Below, one piece after another: positions 9,106 through 19,150 of a stretch of DNA of 64,000 nt. The notes beneath the pieces were generated by a model that was not told the DNA's origin, made no database searches, and saw only the letters and a program-made list of their open reading frames with translations. The DNA comes from Lysinibacillus sp. BPa_S21 (lineage in GTDB: Bacteria; Bacillota; Bacilli; Bacillales_A; Planococcaceae): the NCBI RefSeq assembly GCF_023337795.1, contig NZ_JALIRS010000006.1, positions 186,001-250,000 of the forward strand, in the 5' to 3' direction. The position numbers and the translations under genes are program-made. Position 1 is the first letter of the stretch; every line of letters starts with the position of its first letter.

Positions 9106-9957
9106 ATGAATGTAGAATGGTTACATAGTTTTATTGCTGCTGCCAATCAAAAAAGTTTTTCAAAAGCTGCTCAAATCACTAATCTTTCGCAACCGGCACT
9201 TAGTAAACATATTCGAAACTTAGAGAATAATCTTGGCATCGAGCTATTTCATAGAACATCCATGGGTATTGAATTAACAGAAGCAGGTGAACGTTTTTAC
9301 ACTCGTATTACACCAGTTTTGACTGAAATAACAGCTATTCGTGAAGAATTACAGCAATTTAGTCAAAGCAATCCAATTGCCATCGGGGGTCTGCCTAGCT
9401 TAGCCACTTACTATTTGCCAAACAAAATGGGTGGTCTTAAGCGACTTAGTCGGCCTATTACATTAATGATTCAAAATACTTCAAATGAACTGTTACAATC
9501 TTTAGAAAAAGGTAGACTTGATGCAGTCTTTGTTGATGCAAAATATACAGGAGCATCATTGTGGAGCTGGGAATTGTTTACCGAACCTTACTATGCGGTG
9601 CTTCCTTTGCATCATCGTTTTAATACGAGAACAGCAGTTGAGCTTGAAGAATTGTGTGAGGAGCCACTTATTGTTCATCAGGCTCCTTGTGATTCAAGGA
9701 AGGATATCGTAGAACAAATACACTCCCTTGGATACAAGCCAAATATTATAAGTGAAGTGAATTTTGGTGATTTTGTCTTTGGGGCTGTAACTTCTGGAAT
9801 GGGGATCACGATTGTCCCAGAGTTAATGGCTAAAAATATCGGTCATCTTCAGCTTTTTGCCGTACCGATTAATAATTTTGGTAGAACAAGAACAATTTCA
9901 TTAGTGACAAAAAACAAAGAACTTGGATTGAAGTTACATCATTTATTATCAAATTAA
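9106..9957 (+). CDS. LysR-family transcriptional regulator
   Basis: DNA-binding regulator of 283 aa. The N-terminal winged helix-turn-helix is clear (SFSKAAQITNLSQPALSKHI, then LGIELFHRT), followed by a periplasmic-binding-protein-like effector domain. The ATG at 9106 follows GGGGG at normal spacing; an earlier in-frame start lies in the intergenic region and lacks a site. It is divergent from the MFS gene and probably controls it through the two TATAAC dyads. A perfect 16-bp stem ends the gene. Confidence 0.92.
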   Translation: MNVEWLHSFIAAANQKSFSKAAQITNLSQPALSKHIRNLENNLGIELFHRTSMGIELTEAGERFYTRITPVLTEITAIREELQQFSQSNPIAIGGLPSLATYYLPNKMGGLKRLSRPITLMIQNTSNELLQSLEKGRLDAVFVDAKYTGASLWSWELFTEPYYAVLPLHHRFNTRTAVELEELCEEPLIVHQAPCDSRKDIVEQIHSLGYKPNIISEVNFGDFVFGAVTSGMGITIVPELMAKNIGHLQLFAVPINNFGRTRTISLVTKNKELGLKLHHLLSN

Positions 9958-9960
9958 ACG

Positions 9961-10001
9961 AATGAAGCTGTCTCAACTTAAAGCATTGAGACAGCTTCAT
10001 T
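9961..10001. terminator. Bidirectional terminator between LysR and DJ-1 genes
   Basis: A perfect 16-bp stem, 9961-9976 with 9986-10001, has a 9-nt loop with TTTATT on one side and the convergent DJ-1-like gene stop 4 bp away on the other. It serves both genes. Confidence 0.9.
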
Positions 10002-10004
10002 TTA

Positions 10005-10589
10005 TTACTTAAACCCCATTAAATCCTTTACCTTTTTTGTATTTTCCATAGATGTTAGCATTTCTAGGAAGCTAAAGGCAACGTCGAATGCAGTGCCAGG
10101 ATTTGATGATGTAATAATATGTCCAGTTTGAACAATTCGTTCGTTAACGATGTCTGCACCATAGGATTGTAGCTGTGTGAGTCGTTTACTTGTTGGATGA
10201 TTATAAGTAGTAGCTTGACGATTATGTAGTACTCCGCTATGACCTAAAATTAGGGAAGCTACACAGATCGTTGCAATTGGTTTTTTGTGTTCATCGAAAT
10301 GACGAACAACTGCCTGGAACTCATCGCTATAAGCATCATCATAAAATCCAGCTTCTTCAAAACCTCCAGGAATCGCTAGTGCATCAAAATCCTCTAATGA
10401 AATTTCATGAAGCAACTTTTCGGGTGTTACGTTAAAATTCCATGTACATTGTAATTGATTATGCAATCCTACGGTCACGACTTCCGTTGTGCCGTCGCCC
10501 TCCCATTTATTCCAGCCAAGTACATCTGTAAAAACACTTGCTTCAACAGCTTCAAATCCATTTGCTAATAGTAATAATATTTTTTTCAT
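10005..10589 (-). CDS. DJ-1/PfpI family protein
   Basis: Cytoplasmic protein of 194 aa with the DJ-1/PfpI (class I glutamine amidotransferase-like) fold. The nucleophile elbow is visible as PIATICVASLIL, with Cys as the presumed reactive residue, and the acidic partner is expected in the N-terminal strand (ANGFEAVEAS). Such proteins act as glyoxalases, chaperone-like or stress proteins; the activity here is not determined. The ATG follows AAAGGAGG. It is divergent from an Lrp-type regulator that may control it. Confidence 0.85.
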   Translation of the reverse strand: MKKILLLLANGFEAVEASVFTDVLGWNKWEGDGTTEVVTVGLHNQLQCTWNFNVTPEKLLHEISLEDFDALAIPGGFEEAGFYDDAYSDEFQAVVRHFDEHKKPIATICVASLILGHSGVLHNRQATTYNHPTSKRLTQLQSYGADIVNERIVQTGHIITSSNPGTAFDVAFSFLEMLTSMENTKKVKDLMGFK

Positions 10590-10731
10590 ATTGTGAAAGC
10601 CTCCTTTATTATGTTTAATTGTAATGAATAAAGCTATTCAATGACAGAATCTGTATAATGTATTTTAGAGAAATGGCTTTATAATAAAAGGAATTTTATT
10701 AAATCTAATTTATTAAAAAAGGTGGATACTT

Positions 10732-11169
10732 ATGGATCAAATAGATACAGAAATTTTAAAGCAATTGCAGAGAAATGCAAAAATGTCGATGAAGGAATTA
10801 GCGGCGACGGTTCACTTATCGTCTCCAGCAGTGATTGAGCGCGTGAAAAAGTTAGAAGAGCAGGGGATTATTGAGGCTTATAGCGCAAAAGTAAATTTAA
10901 AAAAGTTGAATCGCGATATTCAAGCTATTATTTTATTTAAATCTATTGATTGTAAAAGTCTTTCGGATTTTTGTAACGCACATCCCGATGTCCTTGAATG
11001 CTATCGTGTAGCGGGGGAAATCAGTTATATCGTAAAAATTGCAACGAATTCAGTAGAAACACTAGAGCAGTTTATAGATGAGGCGATGCCTTATGGAACG
11101 CCATCAACAAATATTGTGCTTTCTTCAAATAAAAAAGCGGTCATTGCTCCGTTCTCTGATAAAAATTAG
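10732..11169 (+). CDS. Lrp/AsnC family transcriptional regulator
   Basis: A 145-aa regulator with an N-terminal helix-turn-helix (MKELAATVHLSSPAVIERVK) and a C-terminal RAM ligand-binding domain ending near GTPSTNIVLS. It likely senses an amino acid. The ATG follows AAAGGTGG. It is divergent from the DJ-1-like gene, with a 142-bp shared promoter region. No clear operator was seen. Confidence 0.9.
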   Translation: MDQIDTEILKQLQRNAKMSMKELAATVHLSSPAVIERVKKLEEQGIIEAYSAKVNLKKLNRDIQAIILFKSIDCKSLSDFCNAHPDVLECYRVAGEISYIVKIATNSVETLEQFIDEAMPYGTPSTNIVLSSNKKAVIAPFSDKN

Positions 11170-11270
11170 AATAAGTGAATTCGGAATGTATCCAGATCTT
11201 TATTTAAAAAAGACAAAAAAAGCAAACCTCAATATCGTGAGCACCGTTTATAGGGTAGAGAGGGGGAGAG

Positions 11271-11792
11271 GTGTTGCTTGAAATTAACGAACTCGAGGAA
11301 ATAATGCAGCAGCATACAGAAAGGCTCATCCGACTTGCCTTTTATTACGTCAAAGATTTACAAAGTGCTGAAGATATCGTTCAAGATGTATTTATCAAAT
11401 TTTACGATAATCAGCAAAACTATGAGGAAAGAGGAGAATTACGGGCATATTTATCGAGGCTCGTCATTAACAAAAGTAAAGATTATTTACGCAGCTGGAC
11501 ATACCGAAAAATACAAGTTCAACAGAAAATCTTTGCTAAGCAGGCTGTCAAGAAAAGGGACATGCTAGTGCAGCAGGATGAACAAACCTTAGTAGAAAAC
11601 GCCATCTTAGCACTACCATTAAAACAGCGTGAGGTCCTTATTTATTATTATTTTGAGGAAATGTCTGTTATTGAAATTGCCGAGCTTTTAAGTATTCCGG
11701 AGAGTACGGTGAAAACAAGGCTACGTCGTGGACGAGAGCTATTAAAGCCAAAGCTACAGCATATTGAATGGGAGGTCCTGCTACATGAGTAA
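11271..11792 (+). CDS. ECF-type RNA polymerase sigma factor
   Basis: Sigma-70 family, extracytoplasmic-function type, 173 aa. Region 2 is seen in FYYVKDLQSAEDIVQDVF and region 4 in LPLKQREVLIYYYFEEMS followed by a helix-turn-helix ending TVKTRLRRGRELL. The start is GTG 11271 or TTG 11274; the AGGGGGAG site at 11261 fits the TTG slightly better. Its stop overlaps the next gene by 8 nt, so the two are translationally coupled, the usual arrangement of sigma factor and regulator. Confidence 0.9.
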   Translation: MLLEINELEEIMQQHTERLIRLAFYYVKDLQSAEDIVQDVFIKFYDNQQNYEERGELRAYLSRLVINKSKDYLRSWTYRKIQVQQKIFAKQAVKKRDMLVQQDEQTLVENAILALPLKQREVLIYYYFEEMSVIEIAELLSIPESTVKTRLRRGRELLKPKLQHIEWEVLLHE

Positions 11793-12750
11793 AGTCGATG
11801 TTAGGGTATTAAATAATTTAACCGAAAGCAAAAAGCGTGTTATGAGCAATGTTGTACAGCATTTAGAACAGCGTGAGATGAAAAAAAGATCTTGGCGTTG
11901 GCAATATAGTGTAATGTCTATTATTTTAACAGTTTGTATTGGACTATTTCTGTATACCCAATTCAGCGGAGGTCAGGAGCAATCAGCAAGTATACCAACT
12001 GTTTTAGATGAAAAGTTTCTAAACATCTATTTGGAATCGGATCCCCGAGTAAAAGATCAGAAAAGGTCCAATGATGTAAAGAAGCAGAATTTTGAATCCT
12101 ATTTGCAGACTGAATCTTTATATGCTTACGCTCGATCAAAGGGGATAGTACCTACGCAAGAACAAATTGGTGAACAGCTTGAATCATTGGTGGAAGTAAG
12201 TATAAATCAAAACGAAGCACTTGCTGAACAATTACAATTGTTGAATCTTACAAAAGAAGAATTTATCGAACAATATATTAAACCATTATCTTATAAAGTA
12301 GCTATAATCAATTCACTAATGGAGCAGGAAAAGAATCAATACAAAGATGTCAATAGGCCGATTTTATATTTTCTAGTTGCGAAAGATGCTATGAACTATT
12401 TAGAGAAGCACTATAGTCAAGAAATAGTAGCCTTACGTGAAAAATTTGATATTCCTGTTGGGGAAAAAGAACTTCATTCTAAAAATGGGTTAATCGTAGC
12501 AATCAAGGAACATGAATTTTTAGTAGTTTCCTATGCAGATGAATCGGATATTGGTAAATTATCAATGGATGACATTGTACAAAAACACGGTAATGGTACG
12601 TGGTTCCCATTAATCGATGCTCCTACAACATTGTCGCTTGGAGATACTGTAGAAGTGAAATATAGTACAGATTTAGGAATGGAAAAAAGCGATTCTAAAA
12701 TAACCTTTGCAGATATAGATAGCATGAAAATACTCGAAGATCATAAATGA
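11785..12750 (+). CDS. Membrane-anchored partner of the ECF sigma factor, SurA-N-like region
   Basis: A 321-aa protein with a short basic cytoplasmic segment, one membrane segment (about residues 42-60, MSIILTVCIGLFLYTQF), and a long outside domain. The cytoplasmic part lacks a HxxxCxxC zinc anti-sigma motif. The outer part contains a helical stretch like the N-terminal domain of SurA/PrsA-type foldases (YAYARSKGIVPTQEQIGEQL). By position it is the likely anti-sigma or signal sensor (inference). The ATG at 11785 follows GGAGG and overlaps the sigma gene by 8 nt. An 11-bp terminator follows. Confidence 0.75.
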   Translation: MSKVDVRVLNNLTESKKRVMSNVVQHLEQREMKKRSWRWQYSVMSIILTVCIGLFLYTQFSGGQEQSASIPTVLDEKFLNIYLESDPRVKDQKRSNDVKKQNFESYLQTESLYAYARSKGIVPTQEQIGEQLESLVEVSINQNEALAEQLQLLNLTKEEFIEQYIKPLSYKVAIINSLMEQEKNQYKDVNRPILYFLVAKDAMNYLEKHYSQEIVALREKFDIPVGEKELHSKNGLIVAIKEHEFLVVSYADESDIGKLSMDDIVQKHGNGTWFPLIDAPTTLSLGDTVEVKYSTDLGMEKSDSKITFADIDSMKILEDHK

Positions 12751-12756
12751 ATCAAG

Positions 12757-12795
12757 GCTAGACATTCCAAATTTCAAGAATGTCTAGCTTTTTTA
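12757..12795 (+). terminator. Terminator of the sigma factor operon
   Basis: GCTAGACATTC (12757-12767) pairs with GAATGTCTAGC (12778-12788), followed by six T. Confidence 0.9.
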
Positions 12796-12869
12796 TTATC
12801 AATCATAGTCTATTTTTTAAAATTGGTTTAAGGTACAATTATTGTAATTATTTGTAGGGTGGTGTTGTT

Positions 12870-13260
12870 TTCTTAAAAAATAGGTACTGGGAAGTGAATA
12901 AAGCATTGATAACTGTAATAATGGACAATTCGTTAGCATTTATTCTATCTATTTCACTTATCTATTTTAAAAGTCTTTCCCCGGAAAATTCAGTGCATTT
13001 CATGAACAAGTAATGAAGGGGTTGAAGATAGCTCTGACCGTCCGCAATATTTTATAGAAAATAGTGTTACGCCATCTACTCTACTTTCTTTGTCAAACCA
13101 AATTAATGAGGTCAGAAATGGAAAGGTGCATGCGGCAACCTTCCCTTGGAAAAGCAAGGTAATTGTTGTAATGGACAACGAACAGCAGAAGGAGTTTAAG
13201 TATGTACTGTTTAATGAGGGATGGAAGCTTGATGGTATTTATCATGAAAGTGGTTTTTGA
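12870..13260 (+). pseudogene. Frameshifted small membrane-anchored protein gene
   Basis: Two adjoining reading frames read as one protein split by a frameshift near 13008-13011. The first (12870-13013) encodes a short N-terminus with a hydrophobic stretch (LAFILSISLIYF) and ends at TAA-TGA. The second (13006-13260) continues with a polar domain ending DGIYHESGF and has no ATG, GTG or TTG near its beginning. A one-base change joins them. The intact product is not recognised. The stop overlaps the beginning of the next gene's upstream region. Confidence 0.5.
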
Positions 13261-13295
13261 TTATTCGAAAAGCAAACATGAAAAGGAGAAAAACC

Positions 13296-14147
13296 GTGCG
13301 TATACTACAAAATGAAAACTTTTTGAAGGAAGATGAATTAAAAGAAATACTCAAAGAATTACAAAGTGGAGCTATTACATGGCAGCAAAAGAAACATATC
13401 AATCTCATACAATCAATGATGCTACATATCGGCTCATTAGATAGTGAACTACGAGATAACTTAATTTATGGATCGTTTTATGAATTGATCCATGAAAAAA
13501 ACTTACTAGAGCATTCACTTTTAACGGAGCTTTTAGAGGAATGTTTGAATAATTTATTATGCAAGGGTATTGAAGAAAGCGAATCAGATTTAGTTTTTAC
13601 CCGTACATTTACGTCGCTATTGATTACTCTAATATTATATAGAGATAACGCAGATGATTTTTTATCCCAACAGAAAATCTCTGATTGTAAAGATAAAGTA
13701 CTAGCTTATTTATCAGCTGAAACAGATGTAAGAGGCTACGTGCCAGGTAAAGGGTGGGCTCATAGTGTTGCACATATGGCTGATGCAATCGATGAATTGG
13801 TGAAAAATCCGAAATTAAATAAAGCCTATTATAGTGAAATTGTAAGCGCATTATACAACGCCATTTTGCAAGAAAAATATGCTTTCATTCACAATGAAGA
13901 TGAACGGATCTTAGTACCTATTTTTACAATGCTGGAACAAGGTTTACAGGAGCAAGAGATCATTAAATTGCTGCAACAATTGCCTACTATTTTAAACGTA
14001 AAAAAAGAACAGCTCGATGTACAACATCACAGAATCTTAGTTTTTAACTGTAAATCCTTTATGAAAAGCTTTTATATTAAAACAAATGGCAAGCCAAAGT
14101 TCGCAACTCTTCATAAAAGCATCGAAGCATGTCTCGATGAGTTATAG
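13296..14147 (+). CDS. DUF2785 family protein
   Basis: A 283-aa, mostly helical cytoplasmic protein. The stretch VPGKGWAHSVAHMADAIDEL is the conserved signature of the DUF2785 family; the function is unknown. The start is GTG 13296, placed 7 nt after GGAG; the in-frame TTG at 13257 overlaps the preceding broken gene and has no site. It lies upstream of the ileS T-box leader but is transcribed separately, since a sigma-A promoter for the leader begins right after it. Confidence 0.82.
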   Translation: MRILQNENFLKEDELKEILKELQSGAITWQQKKHINLIQSMMLHIGSLDSELRDNLIYGSFYELIHEKNLLEHSLLTELLEECLNNLLCKGIEESESDLVFTRTFTSLLITLILYRDNADDFLSQQKISDCKDKVLAYLSAETDVRGYVPGKGWAHSVAHMADAIDELVKNPKLNKAYYSEIVSALYNAILQEKYAFIHNEDERILVPIFTMLEQGLQEQEIIKLLQQLPTILNVKKEQLDVQHHRILVFNCKSFMKSFYIKTNGKPKFATLHKSIEACLDEL

Positions 14148-14181
14148 GAAAATAGCTTCCAATCTTAGTACTTTGAAATTA

Positions 14182-14210
14182 TTGACAGACAAAAATTAGT
14201 TTGTTAAGAT
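14182..14210 (+). promoter_or_regulatory. Sigma-A promoter of the ileS leader
   Basis: TTGACA (14182-14187), 17-bp spacer, TAAGAT (14205-14210). This predicts transcription start near 14217, at the beginning of the T-box. Confidence 0.75.
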
Positions 14211-14214
14211 GAGT

Positions 14215-14486
14215 GACAATAAAAGCATACAAATTCGTTGATGAGAAAGAGTAGTGTTTCATTTTGTTCTACAGAGAGCCGACATATTGGTGGAAGTCGG
14301 TGTGCAAGTGTTACATGAAGATCCTCTCTGAGAAGATTAGCTGAACATAGTAAGCTAATCCGGGTGTCTACCGTTAAAAAGAACACGTATGATTGTACGT
14401 TGCTGAGTGCTATTGAACGTTGATTCAATAGAATTAGGGTGGTATTCGCGGTTAACCCCGTCCCTTGCTTGGGACGGGGTTTTTTG
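14215..14486 (+). promoter_or_regulatory. T-box riboswitch, isoleucine (AUC) specifier
   Basis: Leader RNA that senses uncharged tRNA-Ile and lets transcription read through into ileS. The lower stem I is CAGAGAG (14272-14278) with CTCTCTG (14324-14330); the specifier AUC lies directly before the 3' strand at 14321-14323, preceded by GAAG. The T-box proper is AGGGTGGTATTCGCG at 14436-14450, slightly different from the common AGGGTGGNACCGCG. The terminator stem is AACCCCGTCCC (14454-14464) with GGGACGGGGTT (14471-14481), then T. All parts are in the expected order. Confidence 0.95.
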
Positions 14487-14527
14487 TATGCCTTTTATAC
14501 AAAATTAATTGTATAGGAGGAACTAAT

Positions 14528-17500
14528 ATGCAAGCAGGAAAAAAGAAGGAAACAACGGTCGAACGAGAAACGCGGATTCGAGCATTGTGGGAGCAAGAAG
14601 ACACGTTTGCAACATCCGTGACCAATCGTGTTGGACAGCAGCCTTTTGTATTTTACGAAGGACCGCCAACAGCAAATGGCTTACCACACGTAGGTCACGC
14701 ATTTGGCAGAACGATTAAAGATGTCGTAGCTCGTTATAAAACGATGCAAGGCTATTTAGTTGAGCGTAAAGCTGGTTGGGATACGCATGGTTTGCCTGTA
14801 GAGTTGGGCGTAGAAAAAAAGCTGGGTATCTCTGGTAAGCAAGAAATTGAGAAGTATGGTGTCGAACAATTTATTCAGGAATGTAAGGGAAGTGTCTTTA
14901 CCTACGAGAAGAAGTGGCGCTCCTTTACAGAGCAGCTTGGCTATTGGATTGATATGGATGACCCCTATTTAACATTAAGTAATGATTACATTGAGTCCGT
15001 TTGGAATATTTTAAGTCATGTGCATAAGGAAAAGCTTTTATATAAAGGGCACCGCGTTTCGCCATATTGCCCTAGCTGTCAAACATCCTTAAGCTCTCAT
15101 GAGGTTGCACAGGGCTATAAGGATGTTAAGGATTTATCTGTAACAGCAATGTTTAAGCTTACAGATAAAGATGAATATTTTCTTGGCTGGACAACGACTC
15201 CATGGACATTACCTGCCAATGTTGCATTAGCCATGAATCCTAAGCTCATATATGTTCGAGTGAAGCAGCACAATAAAGTCTATATCTTAGCAAAATCACT
15301 AGTAAATAAAGTTTTTACTGATTCTGTTGAAGTGTTAAGTGAACATGAGGGGCATGAATTTGAAGGTGTGTCGTATTCCCCACCATTTTCTTATGTCACA
15401 GTTGATAAGGGGCATGTCGTTGTATTAGCAGATTATGTCATAGAGCATAGTGGAACTGGTATCGTCCATATCGCACCTGCATATGGGGAGGATGATTATA
15501 AAACGGTACAGCAAAATGGGCTATCATTTGTCAATGTTGTTGATTTGAAAGGCTGTTATACCGAAGAGGTTCCTGAGTTGGCCGGAAAATTTGTAAAGGA
15601 TTGTGATGTCGACATTATTAAAATGCTCGCTAAAGATGAACTATTGTTTGATAAGGAAAAATATGAGCATAGCTATCCTCATTGCTGGCGCTGTGATTCA
15701 CCTTTGCTTTATTATGCAACTGACAGTTGGTTTATCAATATGTCTACATTGAAAGATAAACTTTTACAAAATAATGAACAAGTAACTTGGTATCCTGATC
15801 ATATTAAACACGGTAGATTTGGCAATTTCTTAGAAAACCTAGTGGACTGGAATATTAGCCGAAATCGTTATTGGGGGACCCCACTCAATGTGTGGGTTTG
15901 TCAGGATTGTGGTCATGAAGAAGCACCAAACAGTATGGCATCGTTAAAAGAATTAGCAAAGGATACTTTACAAGACGTAGAGCTTCACAAGCCGTATATT
16001 GATGAGGTTATGTGTACTTGTCCGAAATGTAGTGGTGATATGGAGCGTACACCAGAAGTGATTGATGTATGGTTTGATAGTGGTTCCATGCCATTTGCGC
16101 AACATCATTATCCTTTTGGAAATCTTGATACGTTTAACAATCAATTCCCTGCCGATGTTGTCATTGAAGGTATTGATCAGACACGAGGCTTTTTCTATAG
16201 TCTGTTAGCGGTTTCGACTTTATTTACAGGCAAAGCACCTTATAAAAATGTCCTTTCTTTAGGGCATGTTTTAGATGAGCATGGACAGAAGATGTCGAAA
16301 AGTAAAGGCAATGCATTAGAGCCAGTTGAACTGATAGAGCAGTATGGAGCGGATGCTTTACGATGGGCATTTTTAGTCGATAGTTCTCCTTGGAATCCTA
16401 AACGCTTTTCTAAAAAGATTGTGATGGATGCGAAATCGAAGCTAGTCGATACGCTAGATAATACGTTCAAATTTTATCAGCTATATGCAGAAATTGATGG
16501 CTTCCAGTATGATGCTCACAATACTGGAACTCGTACAAAATTAGATCATTGGATATTGTCTCGATTACATCATACAATTCAGCTAGTGACAAAATCTATG
16601 GATGATTATCAGTTTACACAGGCAACGCGTGAAATCGGCAAGCTGGTGGAAGAGCTAAGTAACTGGTATATCCGCCGCTCACGAGCAAGATTTTGGGCTA
16701 ACGGATTGTCAGAAGATAAACGAGGTGCCTTTAGTACACTGTATGAGCTCCTAACGACAATTTGTCAATTACTAGCACCTTTCACGCCATTTATCGCAGA
16801 GGATTTATATCGACAATTAAGCGGAAAAAGCGTCCATTTACAAAACTACCCAACGTACAATGAATCGCTGGTTAATGCTAAGCTCGAAAAAGAGATGGCG
16901 AATATTTTAACAGTCGTAGAGCTAGGCCGTAGCATCCGAAATAGTCAAGGGATCAAGGTGAAACAGCCGTTAAGTGAAATGATTGTTTCTGTTGACGGCG
17001 AATTAACAGATTATCAACCATATAGCGAGCTAATAAAGGATGAACTAAATATAAAAGAATGTGTTTGGACAAATGTTTTCTCTGCATATGAAACGGTTCA
17101 TTATAAACTTAATTTTAAAACAGCAGGAGCAGCATTTGGAGCAAAAGTGAACAAAGTAAAAGATTATGTAGTGAATTTAAATGATGAGGAGAAAAATGTA
17201 TTACAGCGAAAAGGTTCAGTTTCGTTGACAATCGATGGGGAACAAGTAACATTGTTAAAATCACATGTGTTAACTGAATCTATCGTGAAGGAGTATTACA
17301 TCTTAGCCGAAGTTGATGCTTGTCGAGTTCTTATGAATGTTCATCTGACAGCAAGCTTACTTGAAGAAGGACAGATTAGGGAACTAATTCGTACAATTCA
17401 AGATACACGTAAACAATGGAAACTACCTGTTGAGCAATATGTATCGATTTCGATTACTGGAAGCGCCAAAGCAAAAACGATCATCCAGCGGCATGAAGAG

Positions 17501-17617
17501 TTACTAAAGGCAAATGTGTTGCTAAATGAAATTCATTATTCGGATGACAATCATGGTGAACGATATATAGAGACAGAAGTGTTTGATGAAAAAGTTACTG
17601 TTTATTTTAAGCTGTAA
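14528..17617 (+). CDS. ileS: Isoleucyl-tRNA synthetase, type 2 (eukaryote-like)
   Basis: Charges tRNA-Ile in the cytoplasm. It is 1029 aa. The class I signatures are HVGH at 54-57 and KMSKS at 588-592. The stretch [20 protein letters not shown] followed by [13 protein letters not shown] places it in the IleS2 clade rather than the standard bacterial type; IleS2 enzymes are generally insensitive to mupirocin (family knowledge). The ATG at 14528 follows AGGAGG; an upstream in-frame ATG at 14488 has no site and starts right behind the T-box terminator. It is controlled by the T-box leader and is probably monocistronic. Confidence 0.96.
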   Translation: MQAGKKKETTVERETRIRALWEQEDTFATSVTNRVGQQPFVFYEGPPTANGLPHVGHAFGRTIKDVVARYKTMQGYLVERKAGWDTHGLPVELGVEKKLGISGKQEIEKYGVEQFIQECKGSVFTYEKKWRSFTEQLGYWIDMDDPYLTLSNDYIESVWNILSHVHKEKLLYKGHRVSPYCPSCQTSLSSHEVAQGYKDVKDLSVTAMFKLTDKDEYFLGWTTTPWTLPANVALAMNPKLIYVRVKQHNKVYILAKSLVNKVFTDSVEVLSEHEGHEFEGVSYSPPFSYVTVDKGHVVVLADYVIEHSGTGIVHIAPAYGEDDYKTVQQNGLSFVNVVDLKGCYTEEVPELAGKFVKDCDVDIIKMLAKDELLFDKEKYEHSYPHCWRCDSPLLYYATDSWFINMSTLKDKLLQNNEQVTWYPDHIKHGRFGNFLENLVDWNISRNRYWGTPLNVWVCQDCGHEEAPNSMASLKELAKDTLQDVELHKPYIDEVMCTCPKCSGDMERTPEVIDVWFDSGSMPFAQHHYPFGNLDTFNNQFPADVVIEGIDQTRGFFYSLLAVSTLFTGKAPYKNVLSLGHVLDEHGQKMSKSKGNALEPVELIEQYGADALRWAFLVDSSPWNPKRFSKKIVMDAKSKLVDTLDNTFKFYQLYAEIDGFQYDAHNTGTRTKLDHWILSRLHHTIQLVTKSMDDYQFTQATREIGKLVEELSNWYIRRSRARFWANGLSEDKRGAFSTLYELLTTICQLLAPFTPFIAEDLYRQLSGKSVHLQNYPTYNESLVNAKLEKEMANILTVVELGRSIRNSQGIKVKQPLSEMIVSVDGELTDYQPYSELIKDELNIKECVWTNVFSAYETVHYKLNFKTAGAAFGAKVNKVKDYVVNLNDEEKNVLQRKGSVSLTIDGEQVTLLKSHVLTESIVKEYYILAEVDACRVLMNVHLTASLLEEGQIRELIRTIQDTRKQWKLPVEQYVSISITGSAKAKTIIQRHEELLKANVLLNEIHYSDDNHGERYIETEVFDEKVTVYFKL

Positions 17618-17671
17618 AATCTTAAATGCTCGGGTAACAATATTTGTACAACATTATAATTTGCTATGTTT

Positions 17672-17699
17672 AAGCTGAACTAATTAGTTCAGCTTTTTT
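17672..17699 (+). terminator. Terminator of ileS (palindromic, repeated elsewhere)
   Basis: AAGCTGAACT-AATT-AGTTCAGCTT is a perfect palindrome with T6 after it. The same AGCTGAACTA/TAGTTCAGCT stem recurs at 22718-22749. Confidence 0.88.
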
Positions 17700-17905
17700 G
17701 TGTTTAAAGAAATAGTTTGAAATATTTAAAAAAGTATAGTATCTGAAATTTTTCTAACGGAGAAATATCAAAGTGCAGTACATCACTATATTGAGTGAAT
17801 ATCTGAAAGAAAATGGAGAAATAAAGTTGTTTTAATAATCAATTACGGTGACAAATTCGCAAATGATATAATGGTATATTGTAGTAAAAGATAAGGAGTA
17901 AAACT

Positions 17906-18415
17906 ATGAATAATTTTAAGAAGACGTTAGCATATGTAAATGAATTACTGTATGAACCAAATCATTTAACTATACAAAATATCCGAGAAGAAACTCAAAA
18001 TTCTGATTATGGGGCTGGGATTTTTCGGTTAAATTCTAAATCGGTTAGGTTTAGAGTTGCAAAAATAACACCTACTAAGATAGGACAGTTTGTTTCCTTT
18101 TGGGAAAAGAATGAAGCTAATAAAAACCAAGCATTCTCATATGACAATGCTACTGATTTATTGGTAATTAACACTTTTAATAATAATGGTGATTTTGGCC
18201 AATTCATTTTTCCGAAAAATGTTCTTTTAAAACAAAACATCCTTAAAACTGCTAATTCAAAGGGGAAAATGGCAATTAGAGTTTATCCTAGTTGGGATAC
18301 TCCTACAAGCAAACAAGCGATAGAAACACAAAAGTGGCAATTACCATACTTTATAAATTTGGACGATATTAACAGTTTGCCAATACATGAACTATTAAAA
18401 TTATACACTAACTAA
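17906..18415 (+). CDS. MepB family protein
   Basis: A 169-aa cytoplasmic protein of the MepB family, first named from the Staphylococcus mepRAB multidrug locus; its biochemical role is unknown. Family features include YGAGIFRLNSKSVRFRVAK near the N-terminus and GQFIFPKNVL in the middle, followed by GKMAIRVYPSWD. No mepR or mepA neighbour is present. The ATG follows AAGGAG. The gene is alone, flanked by terminators. Confidence 0.88.
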   Translation: MNNFKKTLAYVNELLYEPNHLTIQNIREETQNSDYGAGIFRLNSKSVRFRVAKITPTKIGQFVSFWEKNEANKNQAFSYDNATDLLVINTFNNNGDFGQFIFPKNVLLKQNILKTANSKGKMAIRVYPSWDTPTSKQAIETQKWQLPYFINLDDINSLPIHELLKLYTN

Positions 18416-18499
18416 AATTGACATCCTATGTTTGTCATTCAAATATTTACTGCACAATATGAAGATGATTAATCGAAAGAAAATGTTCAGTCGATACAG

Positions 18500-18526
18500 A
18501 AAAAACCCCAGTTTTTTATACTGGGG
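18500..18526 (-). terminator. Terminator of the DUF3231 gene
   Basis: CCCCAGT (18506-18512) pairs with ACTGGGG (18520-18526); on the minus strand it is followed by T6. Confidence 0.8.
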
Positions 18527-18553
18527 AAGGCGGTTTGTCAGATTTAATAAATA

Positions 18554-19063
18554 TTATTTTTCTGGATAATCTACATGTAATGGTGGTGGAACAAACCAAC
18601 CTTTTGTTTTATTAAGACGTAGTATTTTTGCACCGATTTGAGCTTTTGCTGTATGGAATTGGGCATACATTAAGGCAATATCTTCTCGAGTAGAAATACC
18701 CATTGCTTGACTGCATGCAACTAATCCAGCAGCAAGGTCGGCACTAAGTGCAGCACTAATTTCTGGATCATTAAACTTTGCACCTGCAGGGATATCTTCC
18801 ATTCTTGCTACCGGTCTTTCAGGTGAAGCAGGAGGTAAACCAATCCCATTTGTTTTTAGAATTTTCTCTAATTGTTTTACTTCTTCCCTGCAAAGTTCGA
18901 CGATATCTTCAATTATTTTTTTTAGATCTTCGTCACCAGCATGATTATAAAAAGTTTGATAGCCAGAAATCATACCATAATCTGCAATTAAATTTGACCA
19001 AACACTAAACACTTCACCGTAATGCAATGGCTCGTTTTTTGGATTTCCACCAAAAATACCCAT
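18554..19063 (-). CDS. DUF3231 family protein (single domain)
   Basis: A 169-aa helical protein of the ferritin-like DUF3231 group, common in spore-forming bacilli and often in two-domain form of about twice this length; this is a single-domain version. Visible features are LHYGEVFSVWSNL, the acidic/His positions YNHAGDEDLKK and ELCREEVKQLE, and the ending GWFVPPPLH. It may be related to spore coat F-type proteins. The ATG follows AAAGGAAG. It is monocistronic. Confidence 0.85.
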   Translation of the reverse strand: MGIFGGNPKNEPLHYGEVFSVWSNLIADYGMISGYQTFYNHAGDEDLKKIIEDIVELCREEVKQLEKILKTNGIGLPPASPERPVARMEDIPAGAKFNDPEISAALSADLAAGLVACSQAMGISTREDIALMYAQFHTAKAQIGAKILRLNKTKGWFVPPPLHVDYPEK

Positions 19064-19150
19064 ACTTTCACTTCCTTTTATTATTTTAGATAAAGCAAGG
19101 ATAGTATGGGTGAAAAAAGAAATATAATTCTGTTTTTTAGAAATAAAAAA

